64,000 nt of DNA from Flavobacteriales bacterium (GTDB taxonomy: Bacteria > Bacteroidota > Bacteroidia > Flavobacteriales_F > PHOS-HE28), in the NCBI GenBank assembly GCA_016705955.1, contig JADJKO010000001.1:310001-374000 (forward strand), read 5' to 3'. Made by a program: the position numbers and the translations under genes. The notes under the pieces are model-generated. The model was not told where the DNA came from and made no database searches. It was given only the letters and a program-made list of their open reading frames with translations. This document shows, in pieces, positions 58,522 through 64,000 of the stretch. How positions within the stretch are numbered: position 1 is the first letter of the stretch; the number at the start of each line of letters is the position of its first letter.

Positions 58522-59184
58522 TCAGTCGGCCGCACCGCCGAAGACGTACTGCACGATGTTCGCGCCCATGCGCAGGGCCTTGGTGCGCAACTCGTCGCTG
58601 TCGCCATGCACCTCCGGGTCCTCCCAGCCATCGCCGAGATCGCACTCATAGTCATAGAAGCAGACCACGCGTCCTTCCCAGATCAGTGCATAACCGCGTG
58701 GTGGCTTGCCATCGTGCTCGTGGATCTTCGGCAGCCCTTGCGCGAAGTCGAACTTCTGGTGATAGATCCGGTGCGCGAAGGGGAGTTCCACGAATTGCAG
58801 TTCAGGGAATACGCGTTGCATCATGGGGCGGATGAATTGGTCCAACCCGTAGTTGTCGCTGATGTGGAGGAAGCCACCGCCAACGAGGTAGCTCCGCAGG
58901 TTCTGCGCTTCCTGCATGCTGAAGACCACGTTGCCGTGACCGGTCATGTCCACGAAGGGGTAGTTGAAGAGATCGGCGCTGCCCACCTCCACGGTCGGTA
59001 CGTCCGGGGATATGGTGGTGCCCAGTTGCGCGTTGCAGAACTTCACCAGGTTCGGCACGGCAGTCGGGTTGGCGTACCAATCGCCGCCGCCGTTGTACTT
59101 CAGCACCGCGATGCTGAAAGAACCCTGCGCGAAGAGCATCGCCGGGAGGAAGGAACAGAGGAAAGCGAACAACAACGATCTCAT
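58522..59184 (-). CDS. DUF4159 family secreted protein
   Basis: A 220-residue protein: signal peptide MRSLLFAFLCSFLPAMLFA, then DUF4159, a class-I-glutamine-amidotransferase-like fold: FSIAVLKYNGGGDWYANPTA, LFNYPFVDMTGHGNVVFS, LRSYLVGGGFLHISDNYG, and CFYDYECDLGDGWEDPEVHG. The family lacks an assigned reaction; in other bacteria it lies near MoxR/DUF58 stress genes, but no such genes are present here. Confidence 0.85.
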   Translation of the reverse strand: MRSLLFAFLCSFLPAMLFAQGSFSIAVLKYNGGGDWYANPTAVPNLVKFCNAQLGTTISPDVPTVEVGSADLFNYPFVDMTGHGNVVFSMQEAQNLRSYLVGGGFLHISDNYGLDQFIRPMMQRVFPELQFVELPFAHRIYHQKFDFAQGLPKIHEHDGKPPRGYALIWEGRVVCFYDYECDLGDGWEDPEVHGDSDELRTKALRMGANIVQYVFGGAAD

Positions 59185-59188
59185 GGTG

Positions 59189-59196
59189 CAAAGGTG
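59189..59196 (-). promoter_or_regulatory. -7-like element CACCTTTG for the DUF4159 gene
   Basis: Four bases before the ATG at 59184. The same octamer precedes mazG and ppsA. Confidence 0.4.
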
Positions 59197-59358
59197 GGTC
59201 TTCGATCGCGTTCACCGATCCGGGCTATCCGGACTGTTGGTCAGGGTTAGCGGGTCTTATGGCCGGATGGGTCGCGCTGTTCGCACTTGCTGCGTCGGCC
59301 ACGGCACCCATCAACCCTACATGTCCGCCGCCGAAGACCACGATGCGCATGCAGCCCA

Positions 59359-59649
59359 TCACGAAACGGACGATCGGTTGTCATAGACCGTTACAACATT
59401 GATCGTGTCCCCGATCACTTTGTACACAACGGAAATATTCGGATGGATCACTGCGCGGCGGCATCCTGGGTAGATCAAGGAGCGCTGGTAGCCGTTCGGG
59501 AAACGCATGACCAATTGCTCGAACTCACGAAGCAGGTCGAGGAATACGTCGACCTCCCGGACTGACCATTGCGACAGGATGAACTGTTTGATGGAATCCA
59601 CTTGCTCCATCGCTTGATAGGACCACTCCACTGTCCGGTCACCGGCCAT
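59359..59649 (-). CDS. ParE/RelE-type toxin
   Basis: A 96-residue plasmid-stabilisation-type protein: VEWSYQAMEQVDSIKQFILS at the N-terminus, FLDLLREFEQLVMRFPNGYQ in the middle, and RRAVIHPNISVVYKVIGDTI with VVTVYDNRSS at the C-terminus. ParE toxins poison gyrase and RelE toxins cleave mRNA; the pattern fits ParE better but does not prove it. Its start lies 11 bases inside the antitoxin gene, the normal arrangement. Confidence 0.85.
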   Translation of the reverse strand: MAGDRTVEWSYQAMEQVDSIKQFILSQWSVREVDVFLDLLREFEQLVMRFPNGYQRSLIYPGCRRAVIHPNISVVYKVIGDTINVVTVYDNRSSVS

Positions 59650-59863
59650 GGCGCGCCCAGAAGTCCTTACTGCTGGTCGTGTGGCCTTCCTCCACATCCT
59701 TCAACCCCTGCTCGATGGATAGTCGCTCGTTCGGCGATAGCGACTCGGCCCAGTCGCTTTGCTGCGTGGCCTTCTTGATGCCCAACAAGGATCCGAGCAG
59801 GCCTTGGTCCTCCAATTTCCTGATCCAGTCGATCAGCTCGCTGCGGATGGCATCCGATTTCAT
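59639..59863 (-). CDS. Antitoxin of the ParE-type module
   Basis: A 74-residue protein: MKSDAIRSELIDWIRKLEDQ, GLLGSLLGIKKATQQSDWAE, LSIEQGLKDVEEGHTTSSKD, ending FWARHGR. The helix-rich, acidic middle with a C-terminal GH..TSS/ FW segment fits the antitoxins that pair with ParE toxins in Bacteroidota. Translated first, and overlaps the toxin. Confidence 0.8.
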   Translation of the reverse strand: MKSDAIRSELIDWIRKLEDQGLLGSLLGIKKATQQSDWAESLSPNERLSIEQGLKDVEEGHTTSSKDFWARHGR

Positions 59864-59880
59864 GACAGCAACTCTTTGCT

Positions 59881-59888
59881 CAAAGGTA
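59881..59888 (-). promoter_or_regulatory. -7 element TACCTTTG for the toxin-antitoxin pair
   Basis: Exact match to TAnnTTTG, 17 bases before the antitoxin ATG. CTTTG-CT-CAAAG (59874-59885) overlaps it and could be an operator half-site pair for the antitoxin. Confidence 0.55.
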
Positions 59889-60223
59889 AGAGGGTGCAGG
59901 AACTCCGTTCACGGGAGCGTCACCTCGATCTTGATCTCCACGGATCGAAGATCCGCGGTAGCATGAGGAGTTGATGATCCGATGGTGGATCCGAACAGTG
60001 AATGTGGGGGAAGATTCAGCAAATGGAGACCACGGATCGGAGATCCGCGGTAGCTGCGACCGTGCCGCACGGCAGTTAGGGACCAATGCACTTGCTCTTC
60101 TGCATGCTGTGACACCTCCGGGGTCTGGACACTTACGAGACCTGATCCGTAGAGGGGCGCAACAAGTCGGGCTTTAACACCCGATGGCCACGCCGCTCGA
60201 ACGGCCCCGTTGCGCCAAGGACC
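59889..60223. repeat. Non-coding interval with two REP-like copies
   Basis: 335 bases without a gene. A 25-base unit occurs at 59938-59962 and 60030-60054, differing at one position; its core is CGGATC-(GAA or GGA)-GATCCG, a 6-bp hairpin, followed by CGGTAGC. Farther on, CCGTGC/GCACGG (60061-60073) and GGCGCAAC/GTTGCGCC (60156-60163 / 60211-60218) bracket a second structured region before the SPT-like gene end. Confidence 0.75.
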
Positions 60224-61468
60224 TCAGAACGTCGCGATCGTCTCGCTCTTGTACGCTCCGGCGAGCAGCTTCTCGTTCACCATCTTGAAGCGCTCCACGG
60301 TGTAGTTCACATCCTCGATGCTGTGCGCTGCCGTGGGGATGAGGCGCAGCAGGATGACATCCTTCGGGATCACGGGATAGATGACGATGCTGCAGAAGAT
60401 GCTGTGGTTCTCCCGCAGGTCCACGATCACATTGGTGGCCTCCGGGATGCCGCCCTTCATGTACACCGGCGTCACGCAGCTGTTGCTGTCGCCGATGCTC
60501 ATGCCGGCATTCTTCAAACCGCTCTGTAGCGCGTTGGTGATGCTCCACAGCTTCTCGCTCAACTCGGGCATGGTGCGGATCATGTCCAGGCGCTTCAACG
60601 CACCGATCACGATCGGCATCGGAAGGCTCTTCGCGTAGATCTGGCTGCGCATGTTGTAACGCATGTAGAGCATCACATCCTCCGGGCCACTGATGAAGGC
60701 GCCGATGCTGGCCATGGCCTTGGCGAAAGTGCCGAAGTACACATCCACATCATCCTGCACGCCTTGGGCATCCGCGGTGCCGCGACCATCGCGCCCCATC
60801 ATGCCGAAGCCATGCGCATCGTCCACGAAGAGGCGGAAGTTGTACTTCGCCTTGCGCTCCACGATCTCCTTCAACTTGCCTTGGTCGCCGGCCATGCCGA
60901 AGACGCCTTCGGTCATCACCAGGATGCCGCCGCCGGTCTCCTTGGTGATCCGGGCCGCGTTCTCCAGTTGCTTGTCCAGGCTGGCCATGTCGTTGTGCTG
61001 GAACACGAAACGCTTGCCCATGTGCAGGCGCGCGCCATCGATCATGCAGGCGTGGCACTCGCTGTCGTACACGAGCACATCGTGGCGGGAGAGGAGCGCC
61101 TCGATGGCGCTCATGCAGCCCTGGTAGCCGTAGTTCAGCAGGAAGGTGTCCTCCTTGCCCATGAAGTCGCTCAACTCATCCTCCAACTGCTCGTGGTACT
61201 TGGTCTGTCCGCTCATCATGCGGGCACCCATGGGGTAGGCCAAGCCCCAGTCCTTGGCGGCCTGGGCATCCACGGCGCGCACATCGGGGTGATTGGCCAG
61301 ACCGAGGTAGTTGTTCAGGCTCCATACCAGCACGGGCTTGTTGCGGAAGGTCATGTGTGCCCCGAGTTCGCCTTCGAGTTTGGGGAAACTGAAATAACCG
61401 TGGCTGTGCTTGGCGTATTGGCCCAAGGGGCCGAGGTCCTTGCGGATCTTGTCGAAGATGTCGTTCAT
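60224..61468 (-). CDS. Pyridoxal-phosphate alpha-oxoamine synthase, serine palmitoyltransferase-like
   Basis: A 414-residue enzyme of the KBL/AONS/SPT/ALAS family, which condenses an amino acid with an acyl-CoA. LVWSLNNYLGLANHPDVRAV, GARMMSGQTKYHEQLEDELS, LNYGYQGCMSAIEALLSRHD, DSECHACMIDGARLHMGKRF, VDDAHGFGMMGRDGRG, and the PLP lysine in FGTFAKAMASIGAF. Bacteroidota use SPT for sphingolipids, which makes SPT the favoured guess over glycine C-acetyltransferase. Start at the ATG of MNDIFDKIRK (61468); TACATTTG lies 51 bases upstream. Divergent from pyrD. Confidence 0.85.
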   Translation of the reverse strand: MNDIFDKIRKDLGPLGQYAKHSHGYFSFPKLEGELGAHMTFRNKPVLVWSLNNYLGLANHPDVRAVDAQAAKDWGLAYPMGARMMSGQTKYHEQLEDELSDFMGKEDTFLLNYGYQGCMSAIEALLSRHDVLVYDSECHACMIDGARLHMGKRFVFQHNDMASLDKQLENAARITKETGGGILVMTEGVFGMAGDQGKLKEIVERKAKYNFRLFVDDAHGFGMMGRDGRGTADAQGVQDDVDVYFGTFAKAMASIGAFISGPEDVMLYMRYNMRSQIYAKSLPMPIVIGALKRLDMIRTMPELSEKLWSITNALQSGLKNAGMSIGDSNSCVTPVYMKGGIPEATNVIVDLRENHSIFCSIVIYPVIPKDVILLRLIPTAAHSIEDVNYTVERFKMVNEKLLAGAYKSETIATF

Positions 61469-61519
61469 GAGGTGGTGATCAGTGGGCCGTTGGTCCCGGA
61501 TCCGGAGCGAACGGCTCGC

Positions 61520-61527
61520 CAAATGTA
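61520..61527 (-). promoter_or_regulatory. -7 element TACATTTG for the SPT-like gene
   Basis: Exact match to TAnnTTTG in the 132-base divergent interval shared with pyrD. Confidence 0.55.
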
Positions 61528-61586
61528 ACGGCGGTGGAATTCATGGTTCATGGACCGTGGTTCCTGTTGAGAACAGCGTGGGCTGG

Positions 61587-61594
61587 TACATTCG
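61587..61594 (+). promoter_or_regulatory. -7 element TACATTCG for pyrD
   Basis: Six bases before the ATG at 61601, with TTG at 61567-61569 (17 bases upstream) as a possible -33 element. A leaderless transcript is predicted. Confidence 0.5.
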
Positions 61595-61600
61595 CCGGCC

Positions 61601-62641
61601 ATGTACCGGTTGCTGCGCCCCTTGCTCTTTTTGCTGAACCCGGAGAAGGCACACCGGCTCACGTTCCGGCTGTTGGATCTGGCCGCACACCTGCCCGGAC
61701 TGCTGGCGTTGGTAGGTGGAAGAAAGCCGCCGAAGGGAGCCGAAGTGGTGGTGATGGGGTTGCGTTTCCCCGGTCCGGTAGGGCTTGCGGCCGGGATGGA
61801 CAAGGACGCGAAGCATGTGCGTGCCATGGCGGCGTTGGGCTTCGGGCACGTGGAGGTGGGCACGCTCACGCCACGCGCGCAACCCGGCAATCCGCGGCCA
61901 CGACTTTTCCGGTTGCTTGCTGATGAGGCGTTGATCAACCGGATGGGATTCAATAACGGTGGTGTGGAAGCCGCTGTGGACCGATTGCGTCACCGCGAAC
62001 CGGGCGTGATCGTGGGAGGGAACATCGGGAAGAACAAGGAGACGCCGAACGAACGCGCGGCGGAGGATTACGTGGCGTGCTTCACCGCGCTGTATGAAGT
62101 GGTGGACTATTTCGTGGTGAACGTGAGCAGTCCGAATACGCCGGGCTTGCGCGAATTGCAGGATAAGGAGCCTTTGCTCGCTTTGCTGCAACAACTCGTT
62201 TCCATCCGGATGGAAAGGACCGCAGCGCACGGCACGTTCCGCCCGATCCTCTTGAAGATCGCGCCGGATCTGGGCGATGCGCAATTGGTGGAGGTGTGTG
62301 AAGTGGTCCGTGCAAGTGGTATCGAAGGCGTGGTGGCCACGAACACCACGATCGGGCGCGATGGACTGCGTACCCCTGCGGAGGAAGTGACCGCGATGGG
62401 CGCCGGTGGATTGAGCGGTGCGCCGGTGCGAGCACGGAGTACGGAGGTGGTGCGTTTCCTGCGTGGGCACTTGCCGCGACCATTCGTGATCATCGGCGTG
62501 GGCGGCATTGATAGCGCGGATGCGGCGCAGGAGAAATTGGATGCAGGCGCCGATCTGGTGCAGGTGTACACCGGCCTGATCTATCGCGGGCCGGCGTTGA
62601 TCGATGCGATCAACAAGCGGTGCGCTTCGCGCAGACGATAA
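61601..62641 (+). CDS. pyrD: Dihydroorotate dehydrogenase (quinone), class 2
   Basis: A 346-residue flavoenzyme of pyrimidine synthesis. The N-terminal helices (MYRLLRPLLFLLNPEKAHRL) are the quinone-binding, membrane-associated extension of class 2. The FMN barrel follows: GLAAGMDKDAKHVRAMAALG, EVGTLTPRAQPGNPRPRLFR, NRMGFNN, the catalytic Ser in NVSSPNTPGLR, KIAPDL, and GVGGIDSADAAQEKLDAGAD near the end. Electrons go to the quinone pool. Confidence 0.97.
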   Translation: MYRLLRPLLFLLNPEKAHRLTFRLLDLAAHLPGLLALVGGRKPPKGAEVVVMGLRFPGPVGLAAGMDKDAKHVRAMAALGFGHVEVGTLTPRAQPGNPRPRLFRLLADEALINRMGFNNGGVEAAVDRLRHREPGVIVGGNIGKNKETPNERAAEDYVACFTALYEVVDYFVVNVSSPNTPGLRELQDKEPLLALLQQLVSIRMERTAAHGTFRPILLKIAPDLGDAQLVEVCEVVRASGIEGVVATNTTIGRDGLRTPAEEVTAMGAGGLSGAPVRARSTEVVRFLRGHLPRPFVIIGVGGIDSADAAQEKLDAGADLVQVYTGLIYRGPALIDAINKRCASRRR

Positions 62642-62651
62642 AGAGCAAGGT

Positions 62652-63554
62652 TCAGGCGATGGTGATCGGCACGCCGATCCGCCCTGCTTCCGCTGCGGTG
62701 CAGATGAGGTAATTGAAGCCGTGTCCGGGGCGCAACTCATACACGATGTGCGGGAGTTGCTCCACACCGCTTGATTCATCGATGCGGAAGAAGAGGTAGC
62801 CCCGTCCGGTCACGGCGGCTTCCACGGCTTGGGCCACGGCGGTGGACAGGACCTCCACGAAGAGCGTTGGGGTTTGGTCCAGGTATCGTCCCATTCCGCG
62901 CAGCACGGCCGGCTCATGGCGCTCCACGTCGATCTTCACCAGGTCCACGTGTTCCACACCCTGAAGTTGTAGGAGTTCATCCAACCGTTCGGTGGCCACT
63001 TCGAAGCTTCCGGCTTCATAGCTCAGCGGTTCTTGCTCCAAGGAGGCGAGGTAGCCGTGGTCGCTCACATCGTGGTGCATCTGCGCGGTGCCCTTGCGAT
63101 CGCTGATCGCGATGCCATGTACCAGAATGTCCATTCCGTTCAACGCGACGTTCTCCACGAGCCGTTGTCGCACACGGGGGATCGGTTCGAAGCAATGCAC
63201 GCGCGCGGTGGAAGTGATGGCCTTGGCCGAGAGCGCGAAGACGCCGGTATTCGCACCCACATCGAGCACGCACCGCGCACCTACGCACGCCTTCGCCCAC
63301 AATGCCATGGTGCGGTGCTCCCACCCGCCGAACAGACCGGACCAGAAGATCATGGTCTCCAAGGGATGACCATGGTTCACCATGGTGAACCGGGCGCCAT
63401 TGCCTGCATCCACGGTGAAGGGTCCGAAGAACCACAGGCGATGACGGATCGCATCCGGAACGCGGACGATGCGGCGCAGAACGCTGAACACGACCAGCTT
63501 GAAGGGGATCAGCCGGTAGATCCCGGTGCTTATGGAGGTGAGCAGGTTCTTCAC
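62652..63554 (-). CDS. FkbM family SAM-dependent methyltransferase
   Basis: A 300-residue protein with a GTG start. The SAM site is CVLDVGANTGVFALSAKAI (about residue 95), with CFEPIPRVRQRLVENVALNG and VDLVKIDVERHEPAVLRGMG, both typical of FkbM. The N-terminal 60 residues are basic and hydrophobic, suggesting membrane attachment. FkbM enzymes methylate sugars or polyketides; in this phylum they often modify surface glycans. Its stop is 10 bases from that of the convergent pyrD. TATCATTG lies about 44 bases upstream. Confidence 0.85.
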   Translation of the reverse strand: MKNLLTSISTGIYRLIPFKLVVFSVLRRIVRVPDAIRHRLWFFGPFTVDAGNGARFTMVNHGHPLETMIFWSGLFGGWEHRTMALWAKACVGARCVLDVGANTGVFALSAKAITSTARVHCFEPIPRVRQRLVENVALNGMDILVHGIAISDRKGTAQMHHDVSDHGYLASLEQEPLSYEAGSFEVATERLDELLQLQGVEHVDLVKIDVERHEPAVLRGMGRYLDQTPTLFVEVLSTAVAQAVEAAVTGRGYLFFRIDESSGVEQLPHIVYELRPGHGFNYLICTAAEAGRIGVPITIA

Positions 63555-63655
63555 GTTACTCTATGGACGACCGATCCAGCACGGGGTGGTTCGGCGGGCG
63601 CAATGATAGTTCGTTGGCTCAAAGCTAGGGACGGTCGATGGTCACGAACTCTTCG

Positions 63656-63663
63656 GACCTTTG
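63656..63663 (+). promoter_or_regulatory. -7-like element GACCTTTG
   Basis: Seven of eight bases of TAnnTTTG, 12 bases before the ATG at 63676. Confidence 0.35.
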
Positions 63664-63675
63664 GCGCACCGGAAC

Positions 63676-64000
63676 ATGATGACGAACCCTTCTTCGATCA
63701 AGCTTGTGGAGTGCCCGCGTGATGCGATGCAAGGGATCGCCCCGTTCATTCCTACGGCGATGAAGGTGGAATACCTCAACGCGTTATTGAAAGTGGGCTT
63801 CGACACGATCGACATCGGCAGCTTCGTGAGTCCGAAGGCCATTCCGCAGTTGGCGGATACGGCGGAGGTGCTTTCGCTCATCGACCTCACCGGTTCGCGG
63901 AGCAAGTTGTTGGTGATCGTGGCGAACGAGCGCGGCGCGGAGGATGCGGTGCAGCAGGCGAGCGTGAGCTACCTCGGTTATCCGTTCAGCATCAGCGAGA
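63676..64000 (+). CDS. Hydroxymethylglutaryl-CoA lyase-like protein (N-terminal part)
   Basis: 108 codons are visible before the window ends. IKLVECPRDAMQGIAPFIPT matches the HMG-CoA lyase/homocitrate synthase barrel opening (the usual VEVGPRDGLQ with changes). Next, FDTIDIGSFVSPKAIPQLAD is close to the family's SFVSPKWVPQMAD. HMG-CoA lyase ends leucine breakdown, downstream of methylcrotonyl-CoA carboxylase, which may relate it to the carboxylase at 4246-5886. The ATG at 63679 is an alternative start. Confidence 0.75.
   Translation, partial: MMTNPSSIKLVECPRDAMQGIAPFIPTAMKVEYLNALLKVGFDTIDIGSFVSPKAIPQLADTAEVLSLIDLTGSRSKLLVIVANERGAEDAVQQASVSYLGYPFSISE

Noticed and set aside
1..64000. tRNA and rRNA genes
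   Set aside because: No cloverleaf-like or rRNA-like sequence was recognised on either strand; a covariance search was not possible.

Overview
The window is GC-rich chromosomal DNA from a member of the Bacteroidota, most likely a Flavobacteriales-type lineage. Six proteins, one of them broken, end in type IX secretion (T9SS) sorting domains. Other lineage markers are OstA-like, LptD, OmpH/Skp, DUF4924, DUF4159, WbqC and DUF3857 proteins, a CarboxypepD_reg-TonB receptor, and the gene order lptD / amidase / MCE / Fe-S pair. The -7 promoter element TAnnTTTG (or TAnnTTYG), the usual Bacteroidota form, recurs in front of genes and often sits only 4-9 bases from the start codon. I see no rRNA, tRNA, CRISPR array or prophage.

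Layout. 1-3.7 kb: tail of an unknown gene, phnA, a T9SS BNR-repeat protein, and two tandem REP-associated tyrosine transposases (RAYTs), the first wrecked by palindromic inserts. 3.7-8.5 kb: a lipoprotein, an acyl-CoA carboxylase beta subunit, small proteins, a T9SS protein and a cold-shock protein. 8.5-18.8 kb: a serine hydrolase, then a tightly packed operon of five secreted proteins (two TPR proteins, a giant MORN/YwqK-repeat protein, two DUF3857-transglutaminase proteins). 18.9-24.5 kb: WbqC and mnmE, divergent from ndh across an 18-bp palindrome, then an MFS exporter and sucD. 24.7-32.2 kb: the envelope block lptD, amidase, split MCE/MlaD and two Fe-S proteins. 32.3-36.4 kb: a small membrane protein with two CotH-like proteins, the second carrying a beta-helix. 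36.4-39.2 kb: ompH-DUF4924-ostA operon. 39.3-51 kb: T9SS cargo, split mazG, a broken F420-type reductase, OsmC, a TonB receptor, GNAT, a broken GH18 chitinase and a pirin remnant. 51.1-52.5 kb: a decayed IS110-family element with a structured non-coding 5' end. 52.5-64 kb: a second serine hydrolase, an outer-membrane protein, a haem-binding lipoprotein, ppsA, a DUF4159 protein, a ParE-type toxin-antitoxin pair, a serine-palmitoyltransferase-like enzyme, pyrD, an FkbM methyltransferase and the start of an HMG-CoA-lyase-like gene.

How the genes work together. The coherent themes are outer-membrane building (lptD, ostA, ompH/Skp, MCE, TonB receptor, sphingolipid-type acyltransferase), T9SS secretion, and central metabolism (sucD, ppsA, ndh, pyrD, acyl-CoA carboxylase). 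The accessory signal is small repeats. A 12-base core GAGCGGAGCCGA occurs in three unrelated coding regions: RAYT copy 1, a DUF1801 gene and mazG. RAYT copy 1 and mazG are disrupted there. Perfect palindromes lie inside the coding regions of both RAYTs. Single-base frameshifts are frequent (MCE, reductase, chitinase, pirin, RAYT 1, IS110) and may be decay or assembly error; the sequence alone cannot decide.
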